Positions 33,057-42,569 of a stretch of DNA of 64,000 nucleotides are shown in pieces. The stretch is from Neoceratodus forsteri (taxonomy: Eukaryota > Chordata > Ceratodontiformes > Ceratodontidae): contig CM028132.1 of assembly GCA_016271365.2 (NCBI GenBank), positions 1,183,443,001 through 1,183,507,000 of the forward strand, read 5' to 3'. Position numbers and translations under genes: made by a program. Positions within the stretch are counted from its first letter, which is position 1; each line of letters begins with the position of its first letter. The notes under the pieces are model-generated. The model was not told where the DNA came from, ran no database searches, and saw nothing but the letters and a program-made list of their open reading frames with translations.

Positions 33057-33115
33057 AAAACCCACCCGACCTCCCCGGCTTCGACGTGCAGCCTGGCTTC
33101 CAGTGGGCTAGATCT

Positions 33116-33283
33116 GGCGTCATGGGGCAGACCCGAGGGTTTTACCACCTGGGTGGGTGGGAGGAGCCAACTTGAAGACCTTCCGGCAACATTTAAAGTG
33201 GCAAAGAACCTGCCAATAAGTGTGGATGAACAACATATACCACTCCTAGAACTCCTGTTACAGGTCAGTAACCTGTATTTCTA
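33116..33283 (-). repeat. DIRS-B right inverted terminal repeat and terminal extension
   Basis: 33,116-33,252 is the inverse of the left repeat. A further 31 bp (CTGTTACAGGTCAGTAACCT and TATTTCTA) is present only at this end and matches the middle of the internal complementary region, as in other DIRS elements with split, unequal termini. Confidence 0.85.
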
Positions 33284-34660
33284 CCCCAGATACTTATTGG
33301 TTCACAAGTGGACAAGAGATCTGAGTTCTGTACCGGGCCTCAGAGACATAAACCTGTTGATCGAATACAAAAGGTTTCAAATAGTGTCTCTTCAGACTGT
33401 CATCCCTCTGTTACGAAAGGGGGACTGACTTTTTGCCCTGGACATGAAGGACATATACTGTACCTTCATATCATGATTCGCAGATGCTTCAGGCTGTACC
33501 CTCCACTTCATGCTGCAGGTAAGCCATTATCAGTTCAGAGTCTTGCCCTTTGGTTTATCGTCGGCACCATGGGTATTTACCAAATGCTTAGCAGTTGTGG
33601 CAGCAGCCCTTCAGAGGGAAGGGATTTATGTCTTCCCATATCTGATAACTGGCTCCTGAAGGCCCCGTCCTGGGAAGTGGTTCTGTATGCATTGTCCAGA
33701 ACAAGACAGTTGATCGAGGAACTGGGTGTTAGGGTAAATATACTGAAATCCGTACTTGTTCCTTGTCAGAGCCCCCAATATATTGGTGCAGTGCTGGACA
33801 TGGTAGTGGGTTTTGCCTTTCTGCTTGCAGGCAGGGCTGAGGCTGTTGTTGCCCAGGCCCAGCTGATACACAGGAATCATTATGTGTCAGATCGGGTGAT
33901 CTTATGCCTCCTGTGGCTGATGGTTGCTGCCATCATTACAGTTCCCTTTACCCTTCTCTATGCACATACCGCATTGGACTCTTCAGGTGCAGTGGGGGCA
34001 GCTGACAGATGAGCTGGAACAAATGGTCCTTGTCACTGCTCCTCTCTGCTGTGCTCTAGTATGGTGGATGGACCAGCACAACCTGTTATAGGGTGTTTCA
34101 TTCTTTTCACTGACTCCCATGCAGATCCTCAAAATTAATGCCTCTGGGGCCGGCAGGGTGCCCATTACTGTTCCCATTAGACCCAAGGGTCCTGGACCTA
34201 TCTGGAGTCAGCTGTTCATGTAAATATACTGGCGATGTGGGCTGTTCTGCTTGGTCTCCAGGCTTTTCAGGAGCACCCCATCCCCAATACCTTGCTGATT
34301 CTGACAGACAGTGTCAGTGTCATGCACTACATGAATAAGCAAGTGGGTACTCTCTCATCCTCTGTACAGGGCAGCTATGAGAGTGTGGTACTAGGTGATG
34401 CCTTCAGCCATCAATCATTTTTCACTTAGGTATCCAAAATAACTTGGAACACTTATGCAGCTTCTGTCAGTGGAGCCTCCTGTTCAGCTGCCACTTTGTC
34501 GAGGTCTGCTGTCACAGGCTCAGGGGTTCCTGGTCCATTCGGAGCTGCAGATCTTCCACAGAGTGGTCTCTTGCAGAAGATACACTTGGGTCATCACCAG
34601 AGGTCACTGTGGCACATGGCAGCTCTTCTGGCAGTCTTTTCCAGGGGCCGCCCACACATG
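33284..34660 (+). pseudogene. DIRS-A reverse transcriptase and RNase H (broken)
   Basis: After DIRS-B the frame continues 'FYPRYLLVHKWTRDLSSVPG', 'DINLLIEYKRFQIVSLQTV' and 'LFALDMKDIY' (first catalytic aspartate region, about 33,437-33,463), then 'LPFGLSSAPWVFTKCL'. The catalytic box expected as YLDD reads across a frame change as PYL...DNWLLKAPSW (about 33,636-33,670), so the second aspartate is asparagine. RNase H-like phrases continue to 'TWVITRGHCGTWQLFWQSF' near 34,600-34,650. Many stops. The recombinase end of DIRS-A is missing. Confidence 0.75.
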
Positions 34661-36760
34661 ACATCAGCTTCCTGTTTCCTATGTAAGTGTGGGTGGGCCC
34701 TGATATCCTCAGTTCATTTTCCCATCATCTTCAGCTCACACGCAGCAGCTAGAGCAACTTCAGACAGCAGTCATTGAGGAGAATTTGAGCAAATCATGAA
34801 TGTCCAAAGAATCTTCAAGCAAGATAGTGCTATTTCATTCCTGCTGTTGCGGTAGGAAAATCTACTGCTTCGACAACCATACTACTTGTGTAAGGTGTCT
34901 GGGACCCACACACGACACCAATTCCTGCATACGTTGTCAGGATTTCAACCCGGCAACCTGTCGACAACGGTTGCTAGAAAGCAAAAACCACTTAATGGAG
35001 CAGAAATTGTCTCTCATGGAGAATCAGGGGGCTGATCCCAAGAGCTCCCCCTCCACTGATTCTCATCAATGGCACAAAAAGGAGAAGGAGAAGAAGCCCT
35101 CCTCAAACTCCATGCCTACACACTCGTCGATGGCCACTGTTACAGGTGCCCCACCATCGACGGTGCGCTCTCTGACTGCCTCTTCGTCAACGGGGGGGTT
35201 ATACCCTCTCATCGACTGTGCTTTCCAGTGTATTGTCGGCAGTCTATGATGAACCCTTTATGGGTTCCAGCCACACTCCATTGACGGGGGCTCTTCTCCC
35301 GTCAATGGGGACATCATTTCTGTTGCAAAATAAAATTTTCCCAATGGTTCCATCGACGAGGAACAGCATTCCACTGAGGAAACCTACTGCATTTGCTATG
35401 CATACTGCCCCTCCACCCTCACAGGTGGGTTCTTACAGGGGCCAGGCGGACAGGGATCCGGACCCTGGACGTTACCACCCAGGGGCAAGACCTGCTCAGG
35501 CTGCACATCCAGTCCCCTCCACCATCCCCTTGGTTTCCTAGAAACCCCCCTCCCTACCCCCCTTCTACTCAAGTGGATGTCACTTCAGTAGTACAGCAGG
35601 TCTTGTATGCCATGCAGCATACTCAGACCTCCGAGGCAGGAGAGCCAAGCCACCCATCCTACTCCCCTACTCATCTGCCAAAAATATTTCAGGGTGACAA
35701 GGACCCTTTACCGCCCTGGTCACCTCCCTCGTATATAAATGACTACCTATTAGATGAGCCTGAATTTCCAGTAGACTTTATTGGAGATCTGTAGGATGAG
35801 GAATTCCAGGATATGGATTTCCAGCCCCAGTCTCCCCATCAGAGATTTACTCATTAAATGAAGACTTATCCAGACCTGCGGCTGCCTCTCCTCCAGATGA
35901 CCCATCTTTCCATGAGATGATGGTCCAAATTCAGAACGTCATGGGATTCTCTACTACTGAACATGACAGACAACATAAGGATATGGCAGACTATTTGGAG
36001 TTACCAGAGGATCCAGTCTTTGTGGTACCCCCACTGATCCAAACATAATGCTATGCTTGCAGCCTGGAATCAGCCTTCCTCTGTTATGGCTGTTCCCCAC
36101 AAGGCAGATCGCCTCTACCAGGCTCCTCTGGATCACCCTTTCTTATCCACCACTCCAGAAGCAGATTCAGTGGTGATTGCTGCTGCTCATGATCGTACTA
36201 AATGACCAAAACACATCAGCTCCTTACCACCAGATAAAGATTCCCACAGAATAGACTATCTGGGGGAAAAAAGGTCTTCCAAGCAAGCACCATGGATCTC
36301 AGAATCCTAATTTTATGGGACATATGGTCAAATACCAGCGTACACTCTGGTTCTCTGCCATTGAATTAATCAATAAACTTCCTCCTTCACAGGAAAGGGA
36401 ACAATTACTGGCTACAATATCTACTGGCAACTCCATTTCCCAACACCTACTCCATTTGGGATATGATGTGGTCGATACTTCGGCCCGCATGTCAGCAACT
36501 AGCATTACCCTGTGTCGCCATGCTTCGCTTCGCATCTTGGGCATCACACCTGATGTACAGCATAGAGTGGTCAGTGCCCCATTTAATGGGTCCAAACTAT
36601 TCGGGCCAGGTACCCAAACATTGATAGATGATCTCCAGGCTTCAGGAAGAACCCTGCGTATGGAACATGGCATGTATCATACTTCTCAGCCATCCTGCTG
36701 TTACTTAGCCTTTGTGAAATAGGTGCCTGAAAGGAAGGAAGGAAGGCAGTCCCCGGGGTG
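34661..36760 (+). mobile_element. DIRS-C retrotransposon, 5' part
   Basis: A second DIRS element begins close to where DIRS-A ends, with a leader containing CCTATGTAAGTGTGGGTGGG (about 34,678) and a full-length but broken gag. Its recombinase lies at 38,415-38,888 and 41,279-41,475, separated by a CR1 insertion and by the composite element. RT and RNase H are absent. Confidence 0.65.
34797..36721 (+). pseudogene. DIRS-C gag (broken)
   Basis: The frame 34,800-35,249 starts 'MSKESSSKIVLFHSCCCGRK' and contains the knuckle 'CVRCLGPTHDTNSCIRC'. It continues in other frames with proline-rich sequence (35,393-35,794), 'DDPSFHEMMVQIQNVMGF' (about 35,893) and the C-terminal domain 'LWFSAIELINKLPPSQERE' to 'ITPDVQHRVVSAPFNGSKLF' in 36,315-36,722. 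It is the most complete DIRS gag of the window and was used to align the other two. Stops at 35,250, 35,795 and 36,045 inactivate it. Confidence 0.75.
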
Positions 36761-36822
36761 GAGGGTAGAGTTGTAAGTGATTGTTTCTGGATGGCATAGG
36801 TTTACTCCCACCCACCCTTCCC

Positions 36823-37804
36823 TCACCCCATCTGCATAACTGTGTTAAATAGGATCAGTCCCAGTACCGATCCCTGCGGAACGCCACTGGTCAACCAACC
36901 CTCCCTTGACAATGATCCATTGGCTAGCATTCTCTGGGTTCTATCATTCAGCCAGTTACTGATCCAGCTGACCATCTTCTGGCCAACTCCCGTGTGTTCC
37001 AGGTTGTTGGTTAGCCTTCTGTGAGGGACGGTGTCAAAGGCCTTGCTGAAATCTAGGTGTACAACGTCCACCACTCCTTCCTGATCCAATGTTCTGGTGA
37101 CCCAGTCGAAGATGTCAGTCAAGATGGTTTGACAAGAGCATCCTGCTGTGAAACCATGTTGCTTTGGGTCAGTTTTTCCAGTATCTGTTAGGCACACCAC
37201 TATCCTCTCTTTTAGTAGTGACTCCATCATTTTCCCCACAACTGTGGTCAGACTGACAGGATGGTAATTAACTGCCTCTTCCTTGTTTCTACTCTTGTGT
37301 AAGGGCACAATGGTTGCCTGTTTCCAGTCCTGAGGTATTTTCCCACTGTCTAGTGACTTGTTGAAGAGCTCAGCCAGTGATGTGGCCAGTTCCTCTCAGA
37401 GCTCCTTCAATATCCTAGGGTGTATGCCGTCTAGTCCCATGGCTTTTTCCACTTTTAGGACCCTCTCCCTTGTGAAGGGGCTAGAATCTTCCATTGTCCT
37501 GCTCAGTGTAGGACCTTTGCCACTGTCTTCTGTGGTGAAGACAGAGCAAAATAACTTGTTTAGTGCTTCTGCCTTGTCCTCGTCACTCTCTGCCATCTTA
37601 CCTTCCTTGGTTGCTTCCTGTTCCTCCCTTAGTTTTTCTATTTTCTGTTATGTATCTATAGAAGGTTTTGACTCCCTCCTTAACACCCTGTGTTATTTTC
37701 TCTTCCATTTGTACTTTTGCCCTTCTAACAGCTTTCCCCATCTCCTTTAATTTGTTCTTGTATTCTTCCATATCTGCTTTGTGTTTTGTTTGCTTGAATT
37801 GCAT
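36823..37804 (-). pseudogene. CR1 reverse transcriptase fragment
   Basis: Minus-strand frame 36,823-37,308 holds 'MPLHKSRNKEEAVNYHPVSL', 'QHGFTAGCSCQTILTDIFDW', 'VVHLDFSKAFDTVPHRRL' and 'SGVPQGSVLG'. Upstream frames 37,396-37,596 and 37,598-37,804 hold 'ALNKLFCSVFTTEDSGK' and 'KAMGLDGIHPRILKEL'. The FADD box and everything downstream are missing. Confidence 0.8.
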
Positions 37805-37840
37805 AAAAGCCTTTTTTTTCTCTTTGATTTTGGATGCTAC
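36830..37840 (-). mobile_element. CR1 fragment (RT region), inverted part
   Basis: On the minus strand this covers the linker ('AVRRAKVQMEEKITQGVKEG', about 37,690) and reverse transcriptase to the GVPQGSVLG box near 36,850. It ends abruptly inside ORF2. The sense CR1 piece at 37,985-38,412 supplies only the C-terminus and 3' end. The two probably represent a single insertion whose 5' part was inverted during integration. Confidence 0.75.
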
Positions 37841-37984
37841 TTCATGAGAGAACCAGAGAGATATTTTCTTTCTTTTGGACTTGCTGATCTGCTAAGTGCA
37901 TACAGTTATTCCTGTATGCAGAGCTGCCTTCAGCGTATTCCAGCAGTCCTCTACATCTCCTGTGATTCTCCTTCTAGCATGGAT

Positions 37985-38412
37985 GCAATCATTGATCATA
38001 GCGAGAGATTAGAGGACCTAAATATGTACACCCTGGAAGGGGGGAGGCATTTATACTGGGTAAACAAGGTACAAGAGGGAAGTATTTTTCAGGAAAAAAA
38101 GTGCTCAAGGACAAGGGGGCATGACAAGAAGCTAGAGGGGAGTAGATTCAGGAGAGATGAGAGGAAGTACTTCTTCACAGAAGGAGTGATGGATTCCAGG
38201 AACAGTCTTCTAGTCAAGGTGGTGGGGACAAAAACAATGGTGGGGTTCAAGCATGCATGGCTGGAATAGGCATATGGGAATTTTAGAGAAAGGGAAGGGG
38301 GGTGAGTGGGTCAAGGATCACGTAGGGTCTGCGGTGATATGATAGGCAGGGGAAAATGGCCAGACTAGGTGGGCCAAGTGCTCCTTATCTGCTGGCAAAT
38401 TCTGTTTCTATA
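37985..38412 (+). mobile_element. CR1 C-terminus and 3' end, sense
   Basis: The frame to 38,269 reads 'SERLEDLNMYTLEGGRHL', 'KKCSRTRGHDKKLEGS' and 'RKYFFTEGVMDSRNSLLVKV', the end of CR1 ORF2. The UTR ends with GGTGGGCCAAGTGCTCCTTA and a TTCTGTTTCTAT tail, the standard CR1 terminus in this window. Confidence 0.85.
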
Positions 38413-38414
38413 CA

Positions 38415-38888
38415 CCTGAATCTGCATCACGGCTCCTGAAGGCTTAGCCTTTGCTTGTTTCAGAGTTCCTCCAGATGGCTGATGTCTTCCTTGCAGCTAG
38501 AAGGCCTTCTACAAGACACACCTAGTCTTTAAAATGGAAACTCTTCTCCATATGGTGTACTTTCTGCTCAGTGGACCCATTTACATTTCCTGTGAATACG
38601 GTACTGGACGGCTTTCTATTTCTATCTGACTCCGCTCTCCAGTACTCGTCCATTAAGGTGCACTTGGTTGCCATTTCAGACTCCTATGCCCCTATTGATG
38701 GACGCATTGTGGCCCAATTATAGGTGTCCCATATGTTTTCAAGGGGTGTTTTGCACATGCATTCCCCAGTTTGTAAACTGGTTCTGCTTTAGGATCTCGG
38801 TTTCATTTTGGAACAAGCATTTGTCAATGCCAAATGTTTGCTTGCTGGCATTGGCATTGGTAGTGTAGGAGTTAGAGAGCTGCATAAT
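38415..38888 (+). pseudogene. DIRS-C tyrosine recombinase, N-terminal part
   Basis: It reads 'LQMADVFLAARRPSTRHT', 'LKWKLFSIWCTFCSVDPF' and 'SSIKVHLVAISDSYAPIDG', aligning with 'WKRFSIWCQDKG' and 'LKVYLAPISAYQAQAG' of DIRS-B. It continues to about 38,850 ('DLGFILEQAFVNAKC'). The domain is cut by the composite element and resumes at 41,279. Confidence 0.75.
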
Positions 38889-38930
38889 AGGAATTGCAGT
38901 GAAGTATTGAACTGAAGCCAACCCCACCAC

Positions 38931-39270
38931 CACCCTGCAGAGACTGACAGGCATTGGGGTGTGCCTTTGGGTCATCAGATATAACGGCCACACCATTTCA
39001 CCACACCCTACCCTGCAGACACCAAGTGCCACAGTGTGCCTTGGTGTCTTTGGTCCTTATGCTCACCCCCATTCCATCAGGAAATACGATGAGATGGGTG
39101 CAGTATAGGAGAATGGGGTGAACTTTGGGGCCAAAGAGTCCAAGGCACACCTCGATGCCTCTCACTGGCTGCAGGGTGTGGGTGGGGGTGGAATGGAATG
39201 GTATGAGCATTACAGGTGACAATCCCAAGTCACATCCCTGATGCCTGTCAGTCTCTACAGGGTGGGGCGT
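38931..39270. repeat. Foldback of short tandem repeats
   Basis: CCACCCTGCAGAGACTGACA (about 38,930) is the inverse of 39,233-39,264, and CCCTGCAGACACCAAGTGCC (about 39,011) is the inverse of a segment near 39,130-39,180. Each arm contains two related units of about 75 bp. It is the left block of the composite element. Confidence 0.65.
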
Positions 39271-39316
39271 TATGGTCGGAAACCCTAATGCATCAGGCGT
39301 TGTTGGTATTTTCACT

Positions 39317-40375
39317 CCAAATTTTCAACACAGGTTTTTGTGACCCCACCTTATGAACAGTGGCAATATCAGTTCATTAGCTGAAAGCTGATTTTGCACA
39401 GTGACTACGCCATTTGGTACTACAGGTGCAAAAACGCATTTTGAACAGGATGTGAAAAATGACAGCTGTACTGTTCATGGGGAGGTGTAAAAAATGGCAA
39501 TGTTGAAAATCTGCAGTGAAAATATTTAAAAAACTGGTGAAGTCACGAGCATGCGTAGAAACTGCAGAATGCACACCCGTAATGTAATTAGTTTGGAGAT
39601 TTTTTACAGCAGATTGCCAACACAGGCATTTTGTGACCTCCGCTCATGAACAGTTTCGCTCTAATTTTCTTAATCTGTCCCGAACAGTGATTTCCCACAG
39701 CGACCACGCATTTCTGCGCTGGAAGTGTGAAAACACATTTCGGCCATGGTGTGAAAAATGACAGCTGTACTGTTTGTAAAGAAGTGTGGAAAAATGCCAG
39801 TGGTGAAAATCTGGACTGAAAATATTACAAGTTCATGAACTTACGAGGGTGCGTGGAAACTGCACAATGCTTGTTCGTAACACAATCATTTTCTGGACTT
39901 TTCTCACCAAATTTTTAACATAGCCATTTTAAGACCCCACCTTATGAACAGTGTCACTGTGATTTTCTTAATCTGTCCCGAACATTGATTTCGTACACCG
40001 ACTGCGCCCTTGTGCGCTACATGCTGTGAAACACATTTTGGCGAGATGTGAAAAGCGACAGCTATACTGCTTATACGGGGTGGTAAAATGGCAATCTTAA
40101 TCTGGTGAAAATATAAAATTTGTGAACTTACGAGCGATAGGAACTGCTCAATGCATCGCTAGAAATCAGTCATTTTGGGAATTGTTTATCAAATTTTCAA
40201 CATAGGGTTTTGGGCCTACCTCATGAACTGTGACACTGTCGTTTTCAGAATCGGTCCCGAAGGTGGTTCGCACAGTGATCATGAAATTACCTTTGGGACT
40301 AATAACAAATGACAGTGCCAGAATTCATGAGGTGGGGGTCCTAAGAACCCCATGTTGAAAATTTGGTGAAAAAAT
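39317..40375 (+). repeat. Four tandem units of about 290 bp with dyad symmetry
   Basis: Unit starts (CCAAATTTTCAACA or variants) lie at 39,317, 39,609, 39,907 and 40,190, with spacing of 292, 298 and 283 bp. Each begins with a block ending GACCCCACCTTATGAACAGT. In the last unit the inverse block (TCATGAGGTGGGGGTCCTAA then CATGTTGAAAATTTGG) is well preserved, so a unit can fold back on itself. Between the arms is a conserved AATCTGTCCCGAACAGTGAT-like core. Two related units occur at 63,094 and 63,373. Confidence 0.75.
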
Positions 40376-40469
40376 TCCCAATAATGCCTGAGATATGCAT
40401 CAAAGTTGAAAAAAAACTATTTATTCCATTATACAGCTTACCGGCATTTTCTCAGTTCGCAGTCGGCTT

Positions 40470-40525
40470 TGAAGAGTGCAGATGTGTTCCCAGTCCACCG
40501 AAGATCATCGCGCTGGACTCCGGAG
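40470..40525 (+). other. Exon-like block with splice donor (composite copy 1)
   Basis: GAAGAGTGCAGATGTGTTCC followed by CAGTCCA and GGACTCCGGAG abuts GTAAGT. The copy at 62,935-63,000 on minus is similar. Translated, the two blocks read 'EECRCVPSPPKIIALDS' here and 'EESRCVSSPERSTALDS' there, so some differences are conservative in one frame. This suggests, but does not prove, that the block was coding. Confidence 0.5.
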
Positions 40526-40625
40526 GTAAGTATGGGGTGAGGGTGTGTGTGGGGAGGCAGGGTGCACAGAGGGTGGATGGGGTGGGGGGTCAAGACAGTC
40601 AGTGAGGGACCATTTTTTCTTACAG
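40526..40625 (+). other. Intron-like segment, 100 nt
   Basis: It begins GTAAGTATGGGG and ends CATTTTTTCTTACAG, good matches to vertebrate 5' and 3' splice sites. The equivalent segment in copy 2 is 110 nt with GTAAGT and a CTTTTTTTACAG end. Splicing is inferred from the sites only. Confidence 0.55.
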
Positions 40626-40655
40626 GGCATTTTTTTTGAAGACGACACAGGACTT

Positions 40656-40995
40656 TTGCCACGCTGGGGTGGGCTCCCAGTGCGGCAGCTGTAAGACTGT
40701 TTGGGGGGCAGTAGAGCTAACGGGGGGATTGGGCACCCCTGTTGGCCATACGGACTGTTGCCATGCTGGGGTGGGCTCCCAGCGTGGCACCTGGAAGTCT
40801 GTTGGGGAGGGATACAGTGGAGTAGATGGGGATTGGGCACCCCTGTCAGCCTTATGGACTGTTGCCACGCTGGGGTGGGCTCCGAGCGTGGCACCCGGAA
40901 CTCTATTTGGGAGTGCAGCAGAGCTGATGGGGATTGAGCACCCCATCGGCCATACAGTGTGTGGAGGGGGGACATGAGCACACTGGGGTGGCCCT
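40656..40995 (+). repeat. Minisatellite, about 100-110-bp period
   Basis: Units starting TTGCCACGCTGGGGTGGGCT lie near 40,656, 40,756 and 40,862, with a degenerate fourth near 40,970. Each contains a short hairpin (CACGCTGGG...CCCAGCGTG). Period lengths differ by a few bases, so no reading frame is kept. It occupies the same place, after the acceptor site, as the unrelated 69-bp minisatellite of copy 2. Confidence 0.8.
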
Positions 40996-41278
40996 CAGTG
41001 TGCTACTTTGTTACGGGCAGTATGCAAAGTGCCTACACGTTACCGCCGCTGATTGCAGTGTTTTTTTTTACTTTCAACTGTACGCCACTGCATCTGAACG
41101 GCTGTCATAGACAGCTCCTACATTCATTGGCGCGGTGCGGCTATGCCTGCAAAAGGCAGCAGGGCATTGGAAGTGGGGGAGGCACACCTATGAATTCTCG
41201 TATGGTGGCACTATGTTTCTTGCATATGTGTGCAAGCAAACATAAAAATTGACTACCTGTGGGCTGCAATTCCTTTAA

Positions 41279-41475
41279 TAGAAAATGCTGTTTCTGATCT
41301 CCATGATTTCTGCTCACAGGATTTCCAAGCTTCTGGCTCTGGTGCATGAGCCTTCTTATTTGATTTTCCGCAAGGACAGGGTGCCTTTGCAGACCAATCC
41401 TCATTTTCTACCAAAAGTGGTGTCTGATTATATATTGACTCAAACCATACATGTATTTTCTGGAGTATGCTAACA
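41279..41475 (+). pseudogene. DIRS-C tyrosine recombinase, catalytic arginine region
   Basis: The frame 41,285-41,473 reads 'LFLISMISAHRISKLLAL' and 'PSYLIFRKDRVPLQTNPHF', aligning with 'FLVAITSARRMGELQVLS' and 'SPYLVFHRDKVVLRPHPKF' of DIRS-B. The arginine equivalent to the first catalytic residue is kept. The rest of the domain, including the nucleophile, is lost. Confidence 0.75.
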
Positions 41476-42569
41476 AAGGTGAGGTATAGGTCATTGCACT
41501 TGACATACATAGAACACTACATTTCTTTTTCTTTAATTACATTTTTTTTTTAAATACAGGGCATATATAACTTTCAAGGAACAGTGTAGCACCATTGGGA
41601 AAGAAAAATAACAAATGATGTCAGTGTAGGAAGCACAGTAGCATATTCCTTAGTGGAACCACTTAGAGGGAAGCGCTAATATAATCTCAGTAATTTATCA
41701 CATATGGAGCTATAACATGGCCAATTCTCTGAGGAATTTAGGAGAAAAAACAGAATTCATTTGTTAACATTCCATGCCTAATAAGGCTACTACTTATGGT
41801 ATTCCATTTCCACTCTTTGTTAGTAACATACACTAGAACCATTTGTGATTGCCAGTCTGCTGTTACAACTGAGAGACGAGCTGATAGCATAACTTGATAC
41901 ATCACTGCATAAGTGCCTTTTAACTATTAACCCAGCTTGCAGAACAGTACTGATAGAAATTTCCGTTCTATTAAAAACAGAAATGACATTCTTATAGGTT
42001 CTTACTGTATGATTGATGTCTGTGAGGGTGACCAGACGTGACTAGAACTCGGGAGATATGTCCTCTGCTCCCACACTAGCTAATGTTCAGTTAGCATGGG
42101 AGTATGCAACACTGTCTCTCTGGCCATCTTGGATAACCAAGACTCCAGAGGAGAAGGCAGTTGCACATCCTTACAACATGCCCATGGTGCAAAAATGTAG
42201 TAACAGCAAGCAGTTGCCATATTGCCCCTTGAGTTCTGATGCAAAAGACGGGCGGACTCATTTGACGTTAAGGTTAAACATTGATGCCATAATTACTAAA
42301 ACATTGTAAATAGTCCTGGGTAGTGACTGAGTCCATGAGGCTTTCATTCAGTAATAGCTCCCCCTTTATAAAGTGAGGTACCCTGCACATTGGACACAGA
42401 GTCATTTTGTTCCAGAAAACAACTCAAACAGAAAGTCCCATAAAGTCGCTCACTGTACACGGCGACAGCCATGAAGTGATGTGTTGCTCCATGAACAAAA
42501 ACAGTTAATTGTCCTCTCCTATACCATCTTGTTGTGCCTTATCTCATAGATTGTTGTGGGACAGCAGAG
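41476..42569. other. Unassigned stretch
   Basis: About 1.1 kb without a recognisable element. The part after about 42,030 may be a further degraded portion of the antisense L1/Tx1-like element next to it. Confidence 0.35.

Larger units (their letters stand above)
30028..33283 (+). mobile_element. DIRS-B retrotransposon, 3.26 kb, complete termini
   Basis: This compact DIRS element has a left inverted repeat, gag, an RNase H remnant, a tyrosine recombinase, an internal complementary region and a right inverted repeat. TTCTA occurs at both junctions (30,023-30,027 and 33,279-33,283); removing one copy with the element restores the DIRS-A frame. This is expected of tyrosine-recombinase integration, which makes no target duplication. 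The reverse transcriptase is missing, so the copy is a deletion derivative that would need help in trans. Confidence 0.85.
38889..41278 (+). mobile_element. Composite repeat element copy 1 (novel candidate)
   Basis: About 2.4 kb lies between two halves of the DIRS-C recombinase. The outer ends carry an 11-bp inverted repeat, AGGAATTGCAG at 38,889-38,899 and CTGCAATTCCT at 41,264-41,274, with TTAA at the right edge and ATAAT at the left. Inside are, in order, a foldback made of 75-bp-like repeats, four approximately 290-bp units, an exon-like block with splice donor and acceptor, and a roughly 105-bp minisatellite. The inner architecture recurs in opposite orientation at 62.1-64 kb. There is no transposase frame. 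The terminal structure hints at a TTAA-targeting DNA transposon, but this is inference. Confidence 0.6.

Noticed and set aside
40505..40981. 158-codon minus-strand ORF
   Set aside because: It lies over the GC-rich 105-bp minisatellite and the intron-like segment; the period is not a multiple of three and the frame is a repeat by-product.
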